33,896 bases of DNA, taken from an uncultured Verrucomicrobiota bacterium. Lineage in GTDB: Bacteria; Verrucomicrobiota; Verrucomicrobiia; Limisphaerales; UBA8199. The notes beneath the pieces are model-generated. The model saw only the letters and a list, made by a program, of their open reading frames with translations. It had not been told where the DNA came from and did no database searches. This document shows positions 1 to 8,169 of the stretch, in pieces. Positions within the stretch are counted from its first letter, which is position 1. Every line of letters starts with the position of its first letter. Both the position numbers and the translations under genes were made by a program. The DNA lies in assembly GCA_903873945.1 (NCBI GenBank), contig CAIQQM010000066.1:1-33896 (forward strand). Reading direction: 5' to 3'.

Positions 1-702
1 AATATCGCCGTAAGCCAGAGCAACCAGGCCGTCGGCTTGCGGTATCTGATCCACTTCGTGGGCGATATCCAGCAGCCGCTGCATTGTTCCACCGCCTTCT
101 TTGCCACACAGCCAAGCGGCGATGGCGGTGGCAACGGATTCTACCTCACCGGCACCTGGACCTGCCTCCATTATCTCTGGGACGACGGCGGCGGTTATCT
201 TACGGATTCCATTTCACGCCCGCTCACTCCCGCCAACCAGACCACTCTGAACAACAAAGTGGCGGACGTCGAAGCCGCCTACCCCTACACTCCAAATGTC
301 GGCACGGTTCCCAATCCGATGGACTGGGCCGTGGAGGGCTTGGCAGTCGCCACCAACGTATCCTACGTTGGAATCACCACCAACACCACCCCGACAACTG
401 CCTACCTCAATACAGCCATGGCCACCACCAAACAACGAATGGCCCTGGGCGGCCATCGGCTGGCTGATTTGCTCAACACTATCTTCGCAACCAATTCTTT
501 CAGGTTGAACTGCTTCCCATCCGGCGGCAATTTCAACTTTTCGTGGAGCGCCATTCCGGGCAGGACCTATCACGTCAAATGGAAGCAGCAACTTGGCGAT
601 GCGACGTGGACTCCCTTGACGGATATTATCGCCCCCAGCAATTCAGTGGTGTTCGCCGAGACCCCTTCGCAAATACAGCGGTTTTATCGCGTCAACCAAT
701 GA
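1..702 (+). CDS. S1/P1 family nuclease, 5'-truncated, with C-terminal FYR-type domain
   Basis: The reading frame is open from base 1, so the N-terminus lies outside the window; the first in-frame start-like codon (TTG at 37) is not a real start. S1/P1 nucleases are secreted zinc enzymes that cut single-stranded DNA and RNA. The visible part has the family's zinc-ligand blocks: HFVGDIQQPLH (His, Asp, His) and, about 25 residues later, LHYLWD (His, Asp). The GDGGGN stretch between them is also typical. After the nuclease domain, roughly the last 65 residues form a separate domain ending in RFYRVNQ. It resembles the end of the Ig-repeat protein encoded at 4451-8143 and may be a surface or sorting module. 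The protein is probably exported, but the signal peptide is not visible. The family call is firm; the role of the tail is inference. Confidence 0.85.
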   Translation, partial: NIAVSQSNQAVGLRYLIHFVGDIQQPLHCSTAFFATQPSGDGGGNGFYLTGTWTCLHYLWDDGGGYLTDSISRPLTPANQTTLNNKVADVEAAYPYTPNVGTVPNPMDWAVEGLAVATNVSYVGITTNTTPTTAYLNTAMATTKQRMALGGHRLADLLNTIFATNSFRLNCFPSGGNFNFSWSAIPGRTYHVKWKQQLGDATWTPLTDIIAPSNSVVFAETPSQIQRFYRVNQ

Positions 703-888
703 TGCGGGTGGAATCCGCGGATAACTTGCAGCGCCTCGGTTGGGCGTGTTGTCGCCTGTCACCATCACCGTGGGGCCGCAGGCACGCAGGCACCGCTTGA
801 GCCGATTATGCTTGCTTATTTTTCCATTCGCGTTTTTACTTTCCTGCGATTAGTGGTGCCCACGGTAAGCATTTGGACCGGGAGCGGA

Positions 889-3800
889 ATGCGAAATCGT
901 TTCATCATAGGAGCCAGCTTGGTGCTGGTAGGCTTGGTGTCAGGTGGTGCAGTAATCGGGGGGACGACCAACACGGGCAATCCCGCGGCGGTCATCGTCA
1001 GCCTGGAGGGGGCCGCGGAGGTTTTGCGCCTCGGCGTGAAGGAATGGGAGGCCGCCGGCACAGGCACGACCTTGGCCGTCGGCGATCAAATGCGTACAGG
1101 CCAGCGCAGTCGGGCGACGCTGCGTCTCTCCAATCTGAGTGTGCTGCGGGTGGGTGAGCTGATGGAATATGAAATCGAGCCGCCACGTACCGCCGCCGGC
1201 AAGCCCACGTTGAGCCTGAAAACCGGCTCGGCCTACTTCTTCAGTCGCGACAAGCCGCAGGAAGTCCGCCTGCGCACGCCAACGGTGAGTGGCGCGATTC
1301 GTGGAACGGAATTCAACGTCACAGTTTTACCCGGCGGATTCACCACTGTGACCATGATTGATGGCGAGGTGGAATTATCCAACACGTTTGGAACAAACTT
1401 CGTTTACGCCGGCGAGCAGGGAGAGGTCCGGCCCGGATTCGCCCCGGGGAAGACTGCGGTGCTCAATGCTGTCAACGTCATCCAGTGGGCGCTCTATTAT
1501 CCGGCGGTCCTTGATCCGTCGGAGTTGGAGTTGAACCTGGAAGGGCGGGAGGCGCTCGGTGAATCCCTTGCGGCCTATCAAGCCGGCGACTTGCCGGCAG
1601 CCCTCAGGAAATACCCCGCCGGTCGTCAACCCGCTTCGGCCCCCGATCACATTTATCTGGGCAGCCTCCTGTTGTCGGTTGGCCTGGTGGACCAATGTGA
1701 AAGGCAGCTTGATGCGGCGGTGCCGGTGACTGATCGTGCTGCGCATCTTGCGGGGGCGCTGCGCCAGATGATTGCGGCGGTCAAGTTGGAACAGTCGACC
1801 CCCGCCCATTCTCCAGAACTCGCGACCGAATGGCTTGCTGGCTCCTATTACCAGCAATCGCGCGAGTGTCTCCCGGAAGCCCTGGCGGCGGCGCGCGCGG
1901 CTGTCCAGAAATCCCCTGCGTTCGGTTTCGCCCTCGCGCGCGTGGCCGAATTGGAGTTCAGCTTCAGCCGCACAAAGGAAGCTTTGGCGGATTTGGACAG
2001 GAGCCTGGCTCAGTCGCCGCGCAATGCGCAGGCGGTGGCGTTGAAGGGGTTTCTCTTGAGCGCGCGAAACAGCATTGGGGAAGCGCTGAAAACGTTCGAT
2101 CAAGCCATTGCCTTTGATGGCGCGCTCAGCACCGCCTGGCTCGGACGTGGCTTATGCCATATCCGCCTCGGGCAGGCCGAAGCCGGACGTGAAGACCTGG
2201 AAACGGCGGCTGCCCTGGAGCCGAATCGGGCGGTGCTGCGCAGCTACCTTGGCAAAGCCTTCAGCGAAACGCATGATGACGTGCGCGCCGGGCATGAGCT
2301 GGAACTGGCCCGCAAGTTTGATCCGAACGACCCGACGAGCTGGCTCTACTCCGCCCTGCTGCATCAACAGCAGAATCGCGTCAATGAAGCGATCCGGGAT
2401 CTCGAGCAGTCCCAGGCGCTCAATGACAATCGCTCCGTTTATCGCTCGCGCCTGCTGCTGGACCAGGACGCCGCCGTCCGCGGCGCCAACCTCGCCGGCA
2501 TCTACCAGGACGCGGGTATGAATGACGTCAGCGTCCGCGAAGCCACGCGCGCCGTGAATTACGACTACGTAAACTACTCGGCGCATCTGTTCCTGGCGAA
2601 CAGCTATAATCAGCTTCGCGACCCGCAGCAGGTTAACCTGCGCTACGAAACGCCTTGGCTCAGTGAGTATCTGCTGGCCAACCTCCTGTCGCCGGTCGGC
2701 GCGGGGACGCTTTCGCAAACCGTCTCACAGCAGGAATATTCCAAGTTGTTCGAGCACGACCGGTTCGGCCTGGTTTCGAGCACGGAGTACTATAGCCGGG
2801 GTGCGTGGGTTCAGTCCGGGTCGCAATATGGCAACTTCGGCAACTTCGGCTATGCGGTGGATACCCTTTACCGTTCCGACCCGGGCCAGCGCCCCAACAA
2901 TGATCAGGACCAGCTCACCCTGTCCGCTCAGTTGAAATACGACCTCACGCCGCAGGATTCCGTTTTCTTCCAGACGATTTATTACAACGCTTCGGCGGGG
3001 GATCTGACGCAATACTACGACCAGCGCAGCGCGAGCCTCGGCCTGCGCACGAAGGAGACTCAAGAGCCGCTGCTGCTGGCCGGCTATCACCATGCCTGGA
3101 CCCCGGAGCTGCACACGCTCCTTCTGGTCGGGCGTTTCGTGGATGAATTCCAACTCAACGACCCGGCGCAGCCGGTGCTTATGATGGGACGGAACAACGC
3201 CGGCCAGATAATCGCCTTGCCGACTCCCGCGCTGCCCATTGCCCCCCTGGACTATGACAGCCGGCTGGAGATTTACTCGGTTGAGGCGCAGCAAATCTGG
3301 AAGCATGAGCGTCACACCTTGGTCGCTGGAGGCCGCTACCAGACCGGCTGGTTTAATACCCAGGCGGCCTTGGGCCCATCCACCCCCACGCGCTTTGCCA
3401 GCCTGACCGCCACCAGCTTTTGGGCCTTCGGTTCCTCGCCTATCTCGCAGCAGGCCAAAGTCGATTTCGAGCGTCTCACGGCTTATGGCTATTACAACTG
3501 GCAGATCTTTGACCCGCTGCTGCTCAGCGCCGGGGTGGCTTACGATTACTTGCGTTTTCCCGTGAACTACCGCACGGTGCCGATCAGCTCGGGCCAGGAT
3601 TCGGAAGATCAGGTCTCGCCTAAAGCCGGCCTCATCTACACGCCTTGGCGCGATTCGCATGTCCGCTTCGCCTATACCCGTTCCCTGGGCGGCGTGAGTT
3701 TTGATCAAAGCGTCCGGCTCGAACCCTCCCAGGTCGCCGGGTTCAATCAGGCCTTCCGCTCCTTGATTCCGGAGTCGGTCGCCGGCTCAACTTCCGGCGC

Positions 3801-4422
3801 CCGGGACACAACCTACGGGCTGGCGCTGGAGCAAAATTTCAAAACCGGCACCTACCTGGGGGTGGAATTGGGGTTGCTCGAATCTGACGTGCATCAGACT
3901 ATTGGCGCGGCTGACCTCAAGTTCGTACCGTGGCCTGTCACATCAGCGTCAGGTACTCCTCAAAATCTCGACTACCGGGAGAAAGACCTTGTGGTAACCG
4001 TCAATCAGCTTCTCGGCGACTGTTGGTCGCTCGGCGCCAGGTATCAATTGAGCAGGGCGGAGTTGGGAGTTGTCTATCCCGAAATTCCCGATTCCGTAAC
4101 GAGTGCCAACCGCATCCAGAATGACGCCACCTTGCAGCAGCTGTCGCTGTTCACGCTTTTCAACCATCCCTCGGGTTTCTTCGCCCGGGGCGAGGCCGTG
4201 TGGTATTCACAGGATAATCAGGGCTATCAACCCGCGCTGCCCGGGGATGACTTCTGGCAGTTCAACCTTTCTGCGGGCTGGCGGTTTGCCCATCGCCGGG
4301 CGCAAGTCCAGGTGGGTGTGCTCAACCTCACCGGCCAGGATTACCGGTTGAACCCGCTAAACCTGTACCCGGATTTGCCCCGGCAGCGTACCTTCGTAGC
4401 CAGTCTGCTGTTCAATTTCTAG
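889..4422 (+). CDS. FecR domain - TPR - outer-membrane beta-barrel fusion protein
   Basis: The frame is open from 808, but I choose the ATG at 889. It is preceded by GGGAG at a proper distance and starts a good signal peptide (MRNRF, then a hydrophobic run ending near GGAVIGG). That gives 1177 residues. Residues about 33-188 form a FecR domain (VGDQMRTG, SGAIRGTEF, TMIDGEVELS). Residues about 215-620 contain TPR-like helical repeats with the usual Ala/Leu/Gly spacing. From about 640 to the end the sequence has alternating aromatic and polar strands like a TonB-dependent-receptor barrel, and it ends in Phe (LLFNF), as outer-membrane barrels do. No plug domain is recognised. FecR is normally a separate periplasmic sensor, so the fusion is unusual. 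The next gene starts 28 bases downstream, suggesting an operon. Confidence 0.8.
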   Translation: MRNRFIIGASLVLVGLVSGGAVIGGTTNTGNPAAVIVSLEGAAEVLRLGVKEWEAAGTGTTLAVGDQMRTGQRSRATLRLSNLSVLRVGELMEYEIEPPRTAAGKPTLSLKTGSAYFFSRDKPQEVRLRTPTVSGAIRGTEFNVTVLPGGFTTVTMIDGEVELSNTFGTNFVYAGEQGEVRPGFAPGKTAVLNAVNVIQWALYYPAVLDPSELELNLEGREALGESLAAYQAGDLPAALRKYPAGRQPASAPDHIYLGSLLLSVGLVDQCERQLDAAVPVTDRAAHLAGALRQMIAAVKLEQSTPAHSPELATEWLAGSYYQQSRECLPEALAAARAAVQKSPAFGFALARVAELEFSFSRTKEALADLDRSLAQSPRNAQAVALKGFLLSARNSIGEALKTFDQAIAFDGALSTAWLGRGLCHIRLGQAEAGREDLETAAALEPNRAVLRSYLGKAFSETHDDVRAGHELELARKFDPNDPTSWLYSALLHQQQNRVNEAIRDLEQSQALNDNRSVYRSRLLLDQDAAVRGANLAGIYQDAGMNDVSVREATRAVNYDYVNYSAHLFLANSYNQLRDPQQVNLRYETPWLSEYLLANLLSPVGAGTLSQTVSQQEYSKLFEHDRFGLVSSTEYYSRGAWVQSGSQYGNFGNFGYAVDTLYRSDPGQRPNNDQDQLTLSAQLKYDLTPQDSVFFQTIYYNASAGDLTQYYDQRSASLGLRTKETQEPLLLAGYHHAWTPELHTLLLVGRFVDEFQLNDPAQPVLMMGRNNAGQIIALPTPALPIAPLDYDSRLEIYSVEAQQIWKHERHTLVAGGRYQTGWFNTQAALGPSTPTRFASLTATSFWAFGSSPISQQAKVDFERLTAYGYYNWQIFDPLLLSAGVAYDYLRFPVNYRTVPISSGQDSEDQVSPKAGLIYTPWRDSHVRFAYTRSLGGVSFDQSVRLEPSQVAGFNQAFRSLIPESVAGSTSGARDTTYGLALEQNFKTGTYLGVELGLLESDVHQTIGAADLKFVPWPVTSASGTPQNLDYREKDLVVTVNQLLGDCWSLGARYQLSRAELGVVYPEIPDSVTSANRIQNDATLQQLSLFTLFNHPSGFFARGEAVWYSQDNQGYQPALPGDDFWQFNLSAGWRFAHRRAQVQVGVLNLTGQDYRLNPLNLYPDLPRQRTFVASLLFNF

Positions 4423-4450
4423 AACGCGTCTCGATGAACCGTTTACTCTT

Positions 4451-7400
4451 ATGAAAATTATGAAAAGAATGCTATTCCCGATTGTGGCCGCCGCTTGCTT
4501 CATGGCCCAGGCCGGGTCCGCCCAGGTCCCGTTCAGCGTCGGCTACTACAGCCAAAACTTCGACTCCCTGGCGACCGACGGCACGGCGAATTCCTGGGTC
4601 GATAACTTTACACTGCCGGGCTGGTATGCGGCTCGATCAACCAACGGCCTCTCCATCGGCATTACCACCTATCGCGCCTCGGACGGCTCCACCAATACGG
4701 GCGCGCTCTATAGCTTTGGGGTCGCGGGAGTGAATGACGTTACCGACCGGGCCCTGGGGTCTATCGCCTCGAACTCCGCTGGCGCGATTGCCTATGGCGT
4801 GCGGTTCACCAACGACACCGGCAAGGCGATCACCAACCTCACCATCACCTACACGGGGGAGCAGTGGCGCAACGGCGGCAACGCGGCAAGCCAAACGCTG
4901 GCCTTTTCCTATCGCATCAGCAGCTCGCCCATCACCGACCCGGATCCGGGCAATACGAACACGTGGACTGCCGTCAGCGCTTTGGATTTCGTCAGTCCGA
5001 CAGTCGGCACCAATGCGAGCGCGCTGGATGGCAACCTGGCGACAAACCGGCAGGCCTTCTCCAACGTGCTCCTGCCGGGGGCGGTGGTCCTGCCCGGCCA
5101 GGAAATCTTCCTCCGCTGGTTCGATGCCAATGATGTCGGCAACGACCACGCCTTGGCCGTGGACGATCTAAGCGTGGCCTTCACCGCCGCAGGTGGCAAT
5201 TTCGTTTATTGGATCAACCCGAATGACGGCTACCTGTTCAACTCCTTCAGCTGGAGCGGCGGTGCAGTTCCGGGCACGAACGACACCGTCCTCATCACCA
5301 CCAACGGCACCTACACCGTCTCTCAAACGCCTCTCCAAACTCCCAACACTTTCAATATCCTGGTCCTGGGCGCCTCCGCGGGTACCCAGACGGTCGCTTT
5401 TACGAGAAGCCTCAATATCCTCAGCGCCTTCGTCATCAACTCGAATGGAGTTGTCAACTTGGGCAGTCCCATCACGAACAATTACTTCTTTGGACCGTTG
5501 CACAACAGCGGGAAAGTGTACTGGAATGCCGGCCCGTTCGCTTTGAACGGCGCTGTGCTTGACAACCAACCCAACGGCTTGTTCTCCATGAACAGCGGCA
5601 AACAACTGACGAGCACTAATAACGGCTACATCTCCAACGCCGGCACCTTTCGCATCTCGACTAACCAGAGCGCTATTCAGGCGGCGTTCACTAATTCAGG
5701 AATTCTCGATCTGACCAACAACACGCTCTCGATTAGCGGCGATATGGTTCTGTCAGCCTCCAGCACGCTCAAGCTGCAACTCAGCAACACCAACCTCTTC
5801 GGCCAATTGAACGTCAGCGGCAACCTGCGCCTCGGCGGCACGCTGCTGCTGACCAACACCTTCCTGCCACCGTTCGGCAGCACCTTCCCGATTATCAATA
5901 GCGGTTTCTTAAGCGGCGGTTTCTATTCCATTCTCGGTTTGGGACCGTTCTCGACGGTCTATTGGGATCCCCATATGGACTTTTGGGGATTGACGCTGGT
6001 CACCAAGAGCACCGTGCCGCTGCCTGCGCCGCCCCCGACCAGTTTGGCGGACCAGGTCGTCGGGGTGGGCGATTCCGCCACCTTCACTATCGCGCCCATG
6101 GGTACTCCGCCCTTCACCTATCAATGGCGGACCAACGGCGTGAACATTCTCGGCGCCACCAGTGGCAGCCTGGTTCTCACCAATGTCCAGCTCAGTAACG
6201 CCGGCAGCGTTTGTGTCGTGGTCACAGACTCCTCGCCCGGCACGAATACTTACTGCGCCGCTTTGACGGTGCTCGCCCGGCCCGTCATCACCAGCCAGCC
6301 GGCAAGCACAACGGTCAGCCCCGGAGCCACGGTGACCTTCACGGCCGGCGTCAGCAGCGCAGGCGCGATCAGTTACCAGTGGACGTTGAACGGACAGAGC
6401 ATCCCCGGGGCAACCGCTGCCACATACTCCATTAGCAATGCCACACCGTTGAACAGCGGGTTGTACGGCTTCTGGGCGGCCGACCCGGCCCATACCGTTG
6501 CCGCCACCGGTGCCGTCCTGCAGGTCAGCGTTCCCGGGGCGGCCACGCTGGTGGACAATTTTGGCGCGGGGTCCATCAGCTACGATGCCAGCGGCTATGC
6601 GACTGGTGATAACACCTTTGCCACGCGCCAGCCGGGCGAACCGCTGCTCGCGGGCAGCAATTCGGGCACCAATTCCATGTGGCTGGATTGGATGGCGCCA
6701 AGGGATGGACCGGTCACCTGGAGCACCGCCGGCAGCAGTTTTGACACCATCCTGGTGGTCTGTACCGGGTCGCAGTTGACCAACCTCAGCCTGTTGGCGT
6801 TGAATGATGACAAGGAGAACGCTCCTGCCTATCACACCAGCGAGGTTTCCGTTAATGCCGTCAGCAACACGCTTTATCATGTCATGGTGGTTGGTTTCAG
6901 CGGCGCTCACGGCAACATCCTGCTGAGCTGGAGCCAAAAAACCAATAGCCCGCCGCCCATTAACACCCTCCTTCAAGACGCGCAAGATCTGACCCTGACG
7001 CCGGGAGACACCGCCACCTTCTCGGTTGTCCCGCAATACACCAACGGCGTGACCTACCAATGGTATTACGACGGCGCCTCCCTCATCCCCGGCGCCACGA
7101 ACGCGGCGCTGTCGTTTTCCAACGTCGTCTTCGCCAACGTCGGCTGCTATAGCGTTGAAGTGACCGACACCAACGGGCAGACCCTTTCCAGCCACCATGC
7201 TAGGCTGGAGCTGGGGCTGCCGGGCAACAGAAGCCATGACAAACTTGCCGAGCAGTTGCTGGATGTTCCGTCCTGGACCAACTCCAGCCATATCCGCCCG
7301 CTCTTTGCCTCGGTTTCCACCGGCGTCCCGGGCTTTCATTCCTTTGATACCTGGGGTTCCACCACCGACGCGGGCGAGCCGATTCCTTCGGGCACCGGCG

Positions 7401-8143
7401 GCCAGACCCGTTGGCTCGGGCTCACCAACACCGATGCCGGCCAGATGGTCATCTGGACCACCAACAGCGATACTCCCCTGACATTGGCCGTTTATGACCC
7501 CACCACCGTCTTCTACGCCCCCCCTATCGTTGAGGATACCCATCATACCGCTCCCGACGGACTGGGCGGCCAGGTTAGCTTCCAGGCGTCGGCCAATGCT
7601 TATTATCTCGTTCAGGCATACGCGACCAATACCTTGGGCGCCAGGTTCACTGTGAACTGGAAGCTGGGCATCCCACCCACGGCTACAGCGGCGCCGGCGA
7701 TTCAGTTTCTGGTCGAAGGCATGGGCACGGGGCTGATGACAGCGTCGGGGGACGACACGGCCAACCCAACACCGACTTATCAGTGGCTCCACAACGGCAC
7801 AATCATCCCGGGCGCGACCCTTTCCACCTATTCCCTTTCCCAGGTGGCCTTTGATGGAGGTGGAACCTACAGCGTGATCATCAGTAATATGATGGGCGTG
7901 GTAACCAACATTGCCGCTAGAATCAGCGTGCAATCCTGCCTGCGCATCTCCCGGGACCCGGCGTCAGCCAATTATTGGCTAAGGGCCGGGGCCACCCAGT
8001 CGGTGATGCTCCAATTGAGCACGAACCTGTCGTCGTGGGGCCGTTTGCTCACCAACACCGACATTACCGCACCCGTCAATTACCTCGACACCGGCGCCTC
8101 CTCCCGCAGCCGCGGGTTTTATCGCCTGCAACCTGGGCCATGA
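4451..8143 (+). CDS. Large secreted protein with immunoglobulin-like repeats
   Basis: This 1230-residue protein starts with a signal peptide (MKIMKRMLFPIVAAACFMAQAGSAQ, cleavage after SAQ). The first ~250 residues look like a beta-sandwich domain with a discoidin/exosortase-substrate flavour. A repeat-poor beta-rich stretch follows. At least four Ig-like units come next, recognisable by a Tyr-Gln-Trp core (YQWRTNG, YQWTLNGQ, YQWYYDG, YQWLHNG) followed by a GAT-rich turn and a final Y-x-V-x-V strand. Pre-peptidase-like beta domains (WSTAGSSFDTILVV; VIWTTNSDTPLTLAVYD) lie between them. The C-terminal ~65 residues end in FYRLQPGP and match the tail of the nuclease at 1-702. There is no enzymatic motif. 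It is likely a cell-surface or adhesion protein. An in-frame ATG at 4460 is an alternative start; no strong ribosome-binding site decides between them. Confidence 0.8.
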   Translation: MKIMKRMLFPIVAAACFMAQAGSAQVPFSVGYYSQNFDSLATDGTANSWVDNFTLPGWYAARSTNGLSIGITTYRASDGSTNTGALYSFGVAGVNDVTDRALGSIASNSAGAIAYGVRFTNDTGKAITNLTITYTGEQWRNGGNAASQTLAFSYRISSSPITDPDPGNTNTWTAVSALDFVSPTVGTNASALDGNLATNRQAFSNVLLPGAVVLPGQEIFLRWFDANDVGNDHALAVDDLSVAFTAAGGNFVYWINPNDGYLFNSFSWSGGAVPGTNDTVLITTNGTYTVSQTPLQTPNTFNILVLGASAGTQTVAFTRSLNILSAFVINSNGVVNLGSPITNNYFFGPLHNSGKVYWNAGPFALNGAVLDNQPNGLFSMNSGKQLTSTNNGYISNAGTFRISTNQSAIQAAFTNSGILDLTNNTLSISGDMVLSASSTLKLQLSNTNLFGQLNVSGNLRLGGTLLLTNTFLPPFGSTFPIINSGFLSGGFYSILGLGPFSTVYWDPHMDFWGLTLVTKSTVPLPAPPPTSLADQVVGVGDSATFTIAPMGTPPFTYQWRTNGVNILGATSGSLVLTNVQLSNAGSVCVVVTDSSPGTNTYCAALTVLARPVITSQPASTTVSPGATVTFTAGVSSAGAISYQWTLNGQSIPGATAATYSISNATPLNSGLYGFWAADPAHTVAATGAVLQVSVPGAATLVDNFGAGSISYDASGYATGDNTFATRQPGEPLLAGSNSGTNSMWLDWMAPRDGPVTWSTAGSSFDTILVVCTGSQLTNLSLLALNDDKENAPAYHTSEVSVNAVSNTLYHVMVVGFSGAHGNILLSWSQKTNSPPPINTLLQDAQDLTLTPGDTATFSVVPQYTNGVTYQWYYDGASLIPGATNAALSFSNVVFANVGCYSVEVTDTNGQTLSSHHARLELGLPGNRSHDKLAEQLLDVPSWTNSSHIRPLFASVSTGVPGFHSFDTWGSTTDAGEPIPSGTGGQTRWLGLTNTDAGQMVIWTTNSDTPLTLAVYDPTTVFYAPPIVEDTHHTAPDGLGGQVSFQASANAYYLVQAYATNTLGARFTVNWKLGIPPTATAAPAIQFLVEGMGTGLMTASGDDTANPTPTYQWLHNGTIIPGATLSTYSLSQVAFDGGGTYSVIISNMMGVVTNIAARISVQSCLRISRDPASANYWLRAGATQSVMLQLSTNLSSWGRLLTNTDITAPVNYLDTGASSRSRGFYRLQPGP

Positions 8144-8169
8144 AGGCAAACCCGGCTGATCTTTAAGTG

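Noticed and set aside
4451-8143. PEP-CTERM or LPXTG sorting signal on the Ig-repeat protein
   Set aside because: The C-terminus ends in a folded-looking domain with FYRLQPGP; there is no PEP motif, terminal helix or LPXTG.
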